Shown here piece by piece: positions 7,037-13,302 of a stretch of 20,568 bases of DNA. The notes under the pieces are model-generated. The model searched no databases. It was not told where the DNA came from and worked only from the letters and a program-made list of their open reading frames with translations. Each line of letters opens with the position of its first letter. The first letter of the stretch is position 1. Where the stretch lies: NCBI GenBank assembly GCA_900545905.1, contig URBA01000005.1, positions 1 to 20,568 of the forward strand, read 5' to 3'. This DNA comes from an uncultured Collinsella sp. (GTDB lineage Bacteria; Actinomycetota; Coriobacteriia; Coriobacteriales; Coriobacteriaceae). The translations under genes and the position numbers were made by a program.

Positions 7037-8431
7037 CTAATTCAAGTTGAGATGGACCAAAAGAGCTTCGCGATCGTTGGGAATGTTGTCTTCGATCACG
7101 GCGTCGAGGGCGGAGTTGAGAAGCTGACCCAGTTCCGGCCCGGGCTTGACTCCGGCACGGATCAGGTCGCCGCCGTTGATGGCGAGCATCTTGAGCGTAT
7201 AGGGCTCCCCTGCCTTCAGCAGCTCGTGCGCCATCGCGCGCATCTCCTCAATCGTCTCAACGTAATAGAAGCACGACGGGGCCTTGCCAAGTGTGTCGGC
7301 ACGCTTAAGGTCCATGAGCTCGTCAATCAGGCGGGCCGTGTCGACGCCCTCACCCGAAAGCGCGCGCATCATATTGAGCAGACAGGAGCGCTCGGGGCGC
7401 AGCGGCTTGTCATGGTATTTGATGAGCAGGCACACGTCGCGCACCAAGTCGTGCGAGAGCGCCAGGCGATCCATAATGACGCGCGCCTTCTTGGCGCCGA
7501 GCTCGGGGTGACCGTAGAAGTGTCCGCTACCGGCATGGTCGACCGTGAAGCACTCGGGCTTGGACACATCGTGCAAAAACGCCGCCCACATAAGGCTCGA
7601 CGAGGGCGCGACGCCGTCACACAGCGCGAGCTCCCCCGCCACCGTCAGCACACGGGCGATATGCTCGTAGACGTTAAACGCATGATAGACACTGCGCTGA
7701 TCAAACCCGCGACCCGCTGCCAACTCGGGCACGGCGGCGCAGATGAGCTCGGGATAGCGGAGCATCGCGTCTCCCCCATGACCGGTCGAAAGAATGCCCT
7801 CGAGCTCAATACCCACACGCTCACGCGCCACGGCATCGAGCAGCGGCGCGCACTCGGCAAGCGCGCGCTTAGTCTCAGGCTCAATCATAAAGTCCAGGCG
7901 GCAGGCAAAGCGCACCGCACGCAACATGCGCAGGGCGTCCTCGTTAAAGCGACGCTTGGGATCGCCGACAGCGCGAATCAGCTTGCGCTCCAAGTCACCC
8001 TGGCCGTCGTAGCGGTCGACAAGCCCGCGCTCGGGATGCCAGGCCATGGCATTGACGGTAAAGTCGCGGCGCACCAGATCGTCCTCGAGCGAGGCGGCAC
8101 GCTCCACACTCTGGGGATGACGACCATCGGTGTAAAAGCCATCCAGACGGTACGTGGTGACCTCGATACGCTCGCCATCGGAAATAGCCGTGATTCCGCC
8201 AAATTTAATGCCCGACTCCACAACCGCGATGCCGGCGGCCTCGAGCGCCGCTTTGGACTCCTGCCACAGGCCGCTACAGCACATATCAACATCGTGGCTG
8301 GGGTACCCCATCAGGGCGTCGCGCACCCAACCGCCCACGTACCAAGCCTCAAGACCAGCCGCCTCAAGCGCGCGCAGGACGCGCAGGGACGCATCGGACG
8401 GTTGAGTACCGTTGAGCGAAACATTGCACAT
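7037..8431 (-). CDS. cca: CCA-adding tRNA nucleotidyltransferase with HD domain
   Basis: A 464-residue class II nucleotidyltransferase that builds or repairs the 3' CCA of tRNAs in the cytoplasm. The active site shows GGWVRD (33-38) and the metal-binding Asp47-x-Asp49 pair. RRDFTVNAMA (120-129) and RFNEDALRMLRAVRF (160-174) form the NTP-binding neck. An HD domain follows, with HD at 286-287 and HFYGHPELG after it. Whether it adds all of CCA or only part cannot be told by eye, though no second such gene is visible here. The start is ATG 8431, because AGGAGG lies 8 nt upstream; a GTG at 8449 would place the ribosome site inside the coding sequence. It lies on the same strand upstream of a tRNA gene, with no obvious terminator between. 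An HD-bearing poly(A) polymerase is the less likely alternative. Confidence 0.92.
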   Translation of the reverse strand: MCNVSLNGTQPSDASLRVLRALEAAGLEAWYVGGWVRDALMGYPSHDVDMCCSGLWQESKAALEAAGIAVVESGIKFGGITAISDGERIEVTTYRLDGFYTDGRHPQSVERAASLEDDLVRRDFTVNAMAWHPERGLVDRYDGQGDLERKLIRAVGDPKRRFNEDALRMLRAVRFACRLDFMIEPETKRALAECAPLLDAVARERVGIELEGILSTGHGGDAMLRYPELICAAVPELAAGRGFDQRSVYHAFNVYEHIARVLTVAGELALCDGVAPSSSLMWAAFLHDVSKPECFTVDHAGSGHFYGHPELGAKKARVIMDRLALSHDLVRDVCLLIKYHDKPLRPERSCLLNMMRALSGEGVDTARLIDELMDLKRADTLGKAPSCFYYVETIEEMRAMAHELLKAGEPYTLKMLAINGGDLIRAGVKPGPELGQLLNSALDAVIEDNIPNDREALLVHLNLN

Positions 8432-8568
8432 GCCTATGGCCTCCTGCACTTGTGAGCGTTAATCGATGGTTCTCAAGAAGTCTAACAAGAAACAAGAAAG
8501 CGCGCACACGCAATCGCGTCGTCGATTAGATAAAACAAGACAGCAGACGCCACATACGTTCAGCGCGC

Positions 8569-8605
8569 AAAAAAACACCCGCCTTGGTAATCCAAAGCGG
8601 GTGTT
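8569..8605 (-). terminator. Rho-independent terminator of the first fruK-like gene
   Basis: On the - strand AACACCCGC pairs perfectly with GCGGGTGTT, extended by TTGG/CCAA, and seven T follow (8569-8575). It lies 23 bp past the stop of the kinase gene. The remaining 100 bp to cca holds no gene. Confidence 0.92.
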
Positions 8606-8627
8606 CGGCAACGATGTAACGATGCGG

Positions 8628-9560
8628 TTAGCAGACCTGGCGAACCTCGATGTGCTTCTTATATTCGTCCACCTTGGCAAAATCACCCAGACCGGGGCAC
8701 TCGACCACGTTGGCGCCGGTGGCCATCGAAAGACGCAAGGCATCCTCGACTCGCTCGGGGGCGTCGTGCCACACGGACAGGAAGGCGGCCAGCGAGGAAT
8801 CGCCGGCGCAGACGGTCGACAGCAGCTTGACGTCGAAGGTGCGGTTGGCAAACCAGATATGCTCGCCGTTGGAGAAGTACGCACCGGCGCCACCGAGGGT
8901 CAGCAGCACGTTCTTGGCGCCCTTGGCGTGCAGCTCGGCCATCGCGCCCTTGACGGACTCGTCGCCACCACCGCTCACCTTGATGCCAAAGATGTCAAGC
9001 AGCTCGTCGTCATTGGGCTTGATCAGCAGCGGCTCCATGGCAATGAGGTCTGCCAGCTGATGGCTCGAGATGTCGAGGACGAACTCGGCCCCCTTGGCCT
9101 TGACGCGGCGCAGGACCTCGGCCAAGAAGCCCTCGGAAGTGTTGGGAGGCAGCGAGCCGCTGATGACCAGGCAGGTCATGTCATCGAGCGAATCGATGAG
9201 CTCAAACATCTCCTGCTCGTTGGCCTCGTTGATGGCGGCACCGGCGTTGACCATGTTGTACTCGGTGTCGGGGCCGGCGTTGAGGAACACATTGACGCGC
9301 GTAATGCCGTCGGTCCACACGGGCTTGACGGGCACGCCCAGGGCCTCGGCGCCCTTAACGATAAACTCACCCGAGAAGCCGGCGAAGAAACCCAGGATCG
9401 TGGTGTCGACACCATAGTGGTCAAGCGTAAACGAGACGTTGAGGCCCTTGCCGTTGGGCGTGTAGACGGCATTGCGGGTACGCGTGACGGTGTTGGCAGC
9501 AAGACCGTCGCAGGCGATGTTGTAGTCAATGGCGGGATTTGCAGTGAGCGTGTAAATCAT
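8628..9560 (-). CDS. fruK: PfkB-family sugar-phosphate kinase, 1-phosphofructokinase-like (paralog 1)
   Basis: A 310-residue PfkB-family kinase, the usual length for FruK/LacC proteins. It should phosphorylate fructose-1-phosphate, the product of the FruA transporter encoded nearby, to fructose-1,6-bisphosphate with ATP. The N-terminus is IYTLTANPAIDY, then NGKGLNVS near residue 40 (usual GGKGxNVA), the FruK-type LVISGSLPPN, LLIKPNDDE, and CAGD at 251-254 in place of the common GAGD, with catalytic Asp254 kept. Tagatose-6-phosphate kinase is the main alternative. The start at 9560 is set by AAAGGA 6 nt upstream; an in-frame GTG at 9575 is less likely. It is roughly half identical by eye to the next gene, so they arose by duplication. 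It has its own terminator and a TATACT -10 at 9595-9600. Confidence 0.85.
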   Translation of the reverse strand: MIYTLTANPAIDYNIACDGLAANTVTRTRNAVYTPNGKGLNVSFTLDHYGVDTTILGFFAGFSGEFIVKGAEALGVPVKPVWTDGITRVNVFLNAGPDTEYNMVNAGAAINEANEQEMFELIDSLDDMTCLVISGSLPPNTSEGFLAEVLRRVKAKGAEFVLDISSHQLADLIAMEPLLIKPNDDELLDIFGIKVSGGGDESVKGAMAELHAKGAKNVLLTLGGAGAYFSNGEHIWFANRTFDVKLLSTVCAGDSSLAAFLSVWHDAPERVEDALRLSMATGANVVECPGLGDFAKVDEYKKHIEVRQVC

Positions 9561-9594
9561 GAATGTTCCTTTCACGAAGTAACGTGTTGATGAA

Positions 9595-9600
9595 AGTATA
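9595..9600 (-). promoter_or_regulatory. Candidate -10 box for fruK paralog 1
   Basis: TATACT on the - strand lies 35 bp before the start codon, in the 128-bp gap after the upstream gene's terminator. No good -35 lies 16-18 bp away (TTGTCC is 23 bp off), so only the -10 is proposed. Confidence 0.4.
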
Positions 9601-9688
9601 TTCCACCCATCTGTAAAAGGCTAGGACAACTCGGTGAACGGTGTGGAAGCGATGAAGTACGGCAGGACATCTCTCCCCTATGACGGAA

Positions 9689-9720
9689 CAAAAAGGCGCC
9701 CTGGCCGAAACCGGGGCGCC
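9689..9720 (-). terminator. Rho-independent terminator of fruK paralog 2
   Basis: On the - strand GGCGCCCCGG and CCAGGGCGCC form a stem with one wobble around a 6-nt loop, followed by five T (9690-9694). It starts 28 bp after the kinase stop. Confidence 0.9.
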
Positions 9721-9748
9721 GCATGCGCACGAATATGTCGCGTTTCGA

Positions 9749-10681
9749 TTACTGACGATCGAGCTTGCGGACAGCAACGCGCTTGCTGTACTCGTCGACG
9801 TGACCGAAGTCGCCGATGCCGACGGACTCGGCAACGTTGGCGCCGGTGGCCATAGCGAGCTTCATGGCCTCCTCGACGTTGTCGCGATCCCTGTACCACT
9901 TGTGCAGGAACGCAGCGAGGGTGCAGTCGCCGGCGCAGACGGAAGAGACCAGCTTGATGTTGAACTCACGCTTGGCGTACCAAATATCCTCGCCGTTGGA
10001 GAAGTAAGCGTCGCCGCGGCTACCACGGGTGAGCAGCACGTTCTGAACGCCAGCGTCGTGAGCCATCTTCATGGCGACACGAACCTCGTCGTCGGTGTCG
10101 ACCGGCACGCCGAAGATGGCCTTCATCTCGTGATGGTTCGGCTTGATGAGCAGCGGCTTCTTGTGAGCGAGCTCCTTGAGCTTGTCGGAGGACAGGTCCA
10201 GGACGACGTCGGCGCCACGAGCCTGAGCGTGCTCCATGACCTGAGCCAGGAAGTCGGGCGTAGCTTTGGGAGGCACGGAGCCGGAAACGATCAGACACTC
10301 GAGATCGCCCGCGGTGTCCAGGATGTTGTAGAGCTCCTCCTGGTGCTGCGGCGTGATCGGGGCGCCGGGGTTCAGGATGCCGTACTCGTGCTGGCCATCG
10401 TTGACGTAGGTGTTAATGCGCGTGATACCGTCGGTCCAGACCGGGCGGCAGAGGCAACCCAGGTTCATGACCTCCTCGACGATGAACTTGCCCGTGAAGC
10501 CAGCGAAGAAGCCGAGCGCGACGGTGTCGACGCCCATCTTCTTAAAGGCGAAGGACACGTCGAGGCCCTTGCCGTTAGCCGTGTAGCTGGCCGAGCCGGT
10601 GCGGACGTTCTCATCGGGCTCGAGCGGAGAGCTCGAAACCGTCATGTCGACAGCCGGGTTAGCGGTTAGCGTGTAGAACAT
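9749..10681 (-). CDS. fruK: PfkB-family sugar-phosphate kinase, 1-phosphofructokinase-like (paralog 2)
   Basis: A 310-residue second PfkB kinase. It shares with its neighbour the N-terminus FYTLTANPAVDM, the altered NGKGLDVS glycine motif, FFAGFTGKFIVEE, LIVSGSVPP, LLIKPNHHE and CAGD (249-252, catalytic Asp252). The predicted reaction is fructose-1-phosphate plus ATP to fructose-1,6-bisphosphate. Differences inside the substrate half (NDGQHEYGILNPGAPI against NAGPDTEYNMVNAGAAI) leave room for a changed sugar preference. The start ATG 10681 follows AGGGGG with an 8-nt gap. It lies 74 bp downstream of ptsI on the same strand with no T-run terminator between them, so ptsI-fruK co-transcription is likely. 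It ends in its own terminator. Confidence 0.85.
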   Translation of the reverse strand: MFYTLTANPAVDMTVSSSPLEPDENVRTGSASYTANGKGLDVSFAFKKMGVDTVALGFFAGFTGKFIVEEVMNLGCLCRPVWTDGITRINTYVNDGQHEYGILNPGAPITPQHQEELYNILDTAGDLECLIVSGSVPPKATPDFLAQVMEHAQARGADVVLDLSSDKLKELAHKKPLLIKPNHHEMKAIFGVPVDTDDEVRVAMKMAHDAGVQNVLLTRGSRGDAYFSNGEDIWYAKREFNIKLVSSVCAGDCTLAAFLHKWYRDRDNVEEAMKLAMATGANVAESVGIGDFGHVDEYSKRVAVRKLDRQ

Positions 10682-10708
10682 TTACAGTACCCCCTGTATA
10701 TGTGAGGG

Positions 10709-10738
10709 CCGCGTGGCCGGCCCATTCCAACCACGCGG
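10709..10738. repeat. 8-bp inverted repeat between ptsI and fruK paralog 2
   Basis: CCGCGTGG (10709-10716) and CCACGCGG (10731-10738) are perfect complements around a 14-nt GC-rich loop. No T-run follows on either strand, so it is more likely an mRNA stability or processing hairpin in the fruK leader than a terminator. Confidence 0.6.
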
Positions 10739-10755
10739 TTACCTCTGATACCAAA

Positions 10756-12459
10756 TTAGCGAGCTGCGGACTCGAGCAGTGCCTTGACCTCGGCGGCGGT
10801 GTTGCAGGCGAGCGCCTTCTCGGCGAGCTCGTCGCACTCGGCCTTGGTCCACTGACTGATGGTCTTACGGGCGCGCAGGATCGACGGAGCACTCATCGAG
10901 AACTCCTCCAGGCCCCAGCTGATCAGCAGCGGCTCGAGCAGCGGATCGGCAGCGGCCTCGCCGCACATACCGACCATGATGCCGGCCTTCACGCCGCTCT
11001 CGATGATGTTCTTAAGCGAGCGGAGCACGGCGGGATAGTAAACCTGGTACAGGTTGGAGATGGTGTCGTTACCACGGTCGGCGCACATGGTGTAGCCGAT
11101 CAGGTCGTTGGTGCCGATGGAGAAGAAGTCGGCGACCTCGGCAAGACGGTCTGCGAGCAGCGAAGCGGCGGGCGTCTCGACCATGATGCCGACCTCGATG
11201 TTCTCGTTGAACTTGCGCCCCTCTTCGGTCAGCTCGGCCTTGCACTGCTCGACGAGCTCCTTGACAGCCAAGACCTCCTCGACGCAGGTGACGAGCGGGA
11301 TCATGATCTTGACGTCACCGAAGGCGCTAGCGCGCAGCAGAGCGCGGAGCTGGACCTTGTACTGGTCGGGATTGGCCAGGCAGTAACGCACGGCGCGGAA
11401 GCCCATGAAGGGGTTGTCTTCCTTGACCATGTGCAGATACGGAATCTCCTTGTCGCCACCCACATCGAGCGTGCGGATGATGACCGGAGCACCCTTGAGC
11501 GCGCTGGCGACCTTACGGTAGGCGTTGAACTGCTCCTCCTCGGAAGGAAGCTCAGCAGAGTTCATGAACAGGAACTCGGAGCGGAACAGACCGATAGCCT
11601 CGGCGTCGTGATCGAGCGCGTTGGGCACGTCATCGGGGTTACCGATGTTGCAGGCGATGATCTTCTTGATGCCATCAGCAGTCACGGACGGCTTGCCACG
11701 GAAGGCCTCGAGGGCTGCCTTCTCGGCAGCGAAGGCCTCGGCCTTGGCGGTGTAGGCAGCGAGCGTCTCCTCGTCGGGATCGGCCTCGACGATACCCTTG
11801 CCGCCGTCGACGACAACGGTCATGCCGTTGCGCAGTGCGGTGCAGCTGTTGGAGACCGAAAGGACAGCCGGGATCTCGAGGGCGCGCGCGATGATCGCGG
11901 AGTGCGACGTGCGGCCACCGGTCTCGGTGACGATACCGGCAACATGGGCCTTATCGATCGTGGCGGTCATGGACGGCGTGAGGTCGTGCACGACAACGAC
12001 AGTGTTCTCGGGCAGGACGGAGAGGTCGACGACCTCCTTGCCCAGCAGCTCGGCCAGAATACCGGTGCGGATGTCGGCGATGTCGGCCGCGCGCAGACGG
12101 AACATCTCGTCGTCCATGGACAGGAACATGTTCTCGAACATGGTCGAGGTGTCCATGAGCGCCTGCTCGGCGCAGGTACCGCCGTCAATGGCGGCGTTGA
12201 TGGCGTCAGTCATGCCCGGGTCCTGAGCCAGGACAATGTGTCCGCTCATGATCTCGGCCTCGGCCTCGCCCACCGTCTCCTTCATGTGGTCGGCCTGAGC
12301 CTGGGTCTTCTCGCAGAAGACCGAAAGAGCGGACTGATAGCGCTCCTTCTCTGCTGCCGAATCAGCAACCTCATGCGGCTCAAACGTCAAGTCGGGATCG
12401 ACGGCGACCATGACGGTGCCGATACCGATGCCCTCGGAAGCGTTGACTCCCTGATACAT
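10756..12459 (-). CDS. ptsI: PTS Enzyme I (phosphoenolpyruvate-protein phosphotransferase)
   Basis: A 567-residue Enzyme I, full length for the family. It takes phosphate from phosphoenolpyruvate and passes it to HPr in the cytoplasm. The phosphohistidine site is GGRTSHSAIIARALEIPAV with His186. The PEP-binding C-terminal barrel shows GIMVETPAAS, FFSIGTNDLIGYTMCADRGN and the catalytic-cysteine motif VGMCGEAAADP. An N-terminal HPr-binding helical domain precedes the swivel domain. ATG 12459 is chosen because AGAGGA is 6 nt upstream and the protein then begins MYQGVNASEGIGIG, as in relatives; in-frame starts further upstream lack this. It lies downstream of ptsH but behind a hairpin terminator, and upstream of a fruK-like kinase. 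Enzyme I is a general PTS part, so placement in a fructose locus ties it to fructose control. Confidence 0.97.
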   Translation of the reverse strand: MYQGVNASEGIGIGTVMVAVDPDLTFEPHEVADSAAEKERYQSALSVFCEKTQAQADHMKETVGEAEAEIMSGHIVLAQDPGMTDAINAAIDGGTCAEQALMDTSTMFENMFLSMDDEMFRLRAADIADIRTGILAELLGKEVVDLSVLPENTVVVVHDLTPSMTATIDKAHVAGIVTETGGRTSHSAIIARALEIPAVLSVSNSCTALRNGMTVVVDGGKGIVEADPDEETLAAYTAKAEAFAAEKAALEAFRGKPSVTADGIKKIIACNIGNPDDVPNALDHDAEAIGLFRSEFLFMNSAELPSEEEQFNAYRKVASALKGAPVIIRTLDVGGDKEIPYLHMVKEDNPFMGFRAVRYCLANPDQYKVQLRALLRASAFGDVKIMIPLVTCVEEVLAVKELVEQCKAELTEEGRKFNENIEVGIMVETPAASLLADRLAEVADFFSIGTNDLIGYTMCADRGNDTISNLYQVYYPAVLRSLKNIIESGVKAGIMVGMCGEAAADPLLEPLLISWGLEEFSMSAPSILRARKTISQWTKAECDELAEKALACNTAAEVKALLESAAR

Positions 12460-12510
12460 TCCCATTCCTCTCTCCGTGTCATGTGATAAAGCGTTTTGCC
12501 ATATCCATGA

Positions 12511-12547
12511 CAAAAGAGCGCAGTTACCTTACAACAGGTCACTGCGC
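12511..12547 (-). terminator. Terminator between ptsH and ptsI
   Basis: On the - strand GCGCAGTGACC and GGTAACTGCGC form an 11-bp stem with one mismatch and an 8-nt loop, followed by TCTTTTG. The short, interrupted T-run suggests a leaky terminator that would leave some read-through into ptsI. Confidence 0.75.
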
Positions 12548-12592
12548 CCCCAAATATGAACTTAGTTGTTCAACATGCGACCCGTTTGAGTT

Positions 12593-12856
12593 CTACTCGC
12601 CAAGACCGCTCTTGATGAGCTCGATGGCAGCAGCCAGAGCCTCGGCCTCGTCAGCGCCGTCGCACTTGACCTCGACCTCGGTACCGCAGGGGATACCAGC
12701 AGCCATGAGGGCCATCGGGGACTTGCCGTTGACCTCCTTCTCGGGGGTGACGACCGTCACGTCACAGGCGTACTTGCCCATGGTGGAGGCGAACAGACCA
12801 GCCGGACGCATGTGCAGACCCTGAGGATTAACGAGGGTAGCCTTCTCAGAAACCAT
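12593..12856 (-). CDS. ptsH: PTS phosphocarrier protein HPr
   Basis: An 87-residue HPr, normal size. It carries phosphate from Enzyme I to the sugar-specific EIIA domains. The active-site loop is QGLHMRPAG with His15. The regulatory loop is NGKSPMALMAAGI with Ser46 at the canonical position used by HPr kinase in low-GC Gram-positives. Whether a kinase exists here cannot be seen in the window. The start ATG 12856 has AAGGAG 6 nt upstream; the frame remains open upstream but lacks family similarity. It is flanked by a 446-bp non-coding gap towards fruA and a hairpin terminator towards ptsI, so it may form its own short transcript. Confidence 0.97.
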   Translation of the reverse strand: MVSEKATLVNPQGLHMRPAGLFASTMGKYACDVTVVTPEKEVNGKSPMALMAAGIPCGTEVEVKCDGADEAEALAAAIELIKSGLGE

Positions 12857-12994
12857 AATTGACTCCTTTTTGTGTTTAACCCCTGTCATGCATGTGGCAG
12901 GAGTCAGATTCACGACGTTGTTTATATTAACTCACATCAAACGGTTTTTCATTATGTTTCGGACGAATTGTTGGACAGATGTGTTTGTCGTCCG

Positions 12995-13042
12995 CTTGCT
13001 CGCCCACAGGGGCCCGTGCGCGGCCCCCTGTGGGCGAGCAAG
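12995..13042. repeat. 18-bp perfect inverted repeat
   Basis: CTTGCTCGCCCACAGGGG (12995-13012) is the exact reverse complement of 13025-13042, with a 12-nt loop between. The stem is very GC-rich. Neither side carries a T-run, so it is not an ordinary terminator. It sits about 140 bp upstream of the ptsH start. The function is unknown. Confidence 0.9.
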
Positions 13043-13147
13043 CTGCAGAAACTCGGTCGGTCCAGAGCAATATCGTGCGAACGGAATTCTGGCTAATGAT
13101 CTGTTCGCGACAAAGACTCGATAGGTAGCCCCCTCTATGCCCTTTTG

Positions 13148-13218
13148 TAAGTTGCGGTGAAATAGGGACTGAATTTGGGGTTGAATCGTTTAAACAGTCC
13201 TTATTTCACCGCAACTTA
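13148..13218. repeat. 24-bp near-perfect inverted repeat (palindromic intergenic element)
   Basis: The arms 13148-13171 and 13195-13218 are reverse complements at 23 of 24 positions, the odd one being a G-T pair, around a 23-nt AT-rich loop that ends near the palindrome GTTTAAAC. The arm core is GTTGCGGTGAAATA. It follows the fruA terminator and has no T-run. Its shape suggests a REP-like or miniature mobile element. Confidence 0.85.
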
Positions 13219-13230
13219 TGGGAGGGATAG

Positions 13231-13267
13231 AAAAAAGGCGGAGGCCCTGGAGAGGGGCTCCGCCTTT
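13231..13267 (-). terminator. Rho-independent terminator of fruA
   Basis: On the - strand AAAGGCGGAG pairs with CTCCGCCTTT around a CCC/GGG inner stem, followed by six T (13231-13236). It starts 36 bp after the fruA stop. Confidence 0.93.
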
Positions 13268-13302
13268 GTTACAGGGGGCGATGTTATTCGCGAGCTGGGG
13301 GA

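Larger units (their letters stand above)
12857..13302. other. 446-bp non-coding gap between ptsH and fruA
   Basis: No credible gene was seen on either strand. It contains, from the ptsH side, a roughly 130-bp AT-richer leader that should hold the ptsH promoter (TATAAA on the - strand, no convincing -35), an 18-bp perfect inverted repeat, a 100-bp spacer, a 24-bp inverted repeat, and the fruA terminator. Confidence 0.7.

Noticed and set aside
8432..8449. GTG start for cca at 8449
   Set aside because: It would place the AGGAGG ribosome site inside the gene; ATG 8431 lies 8 nt after that site.
12870..13124. 84-codon + strand frame in the ptsH-fruA gap
   Set aside because: It runs through the 18-bp inverted repeat, has no ribosome binding site, and encodes a Cys/Arg-rich sequence with no recognisable domain.
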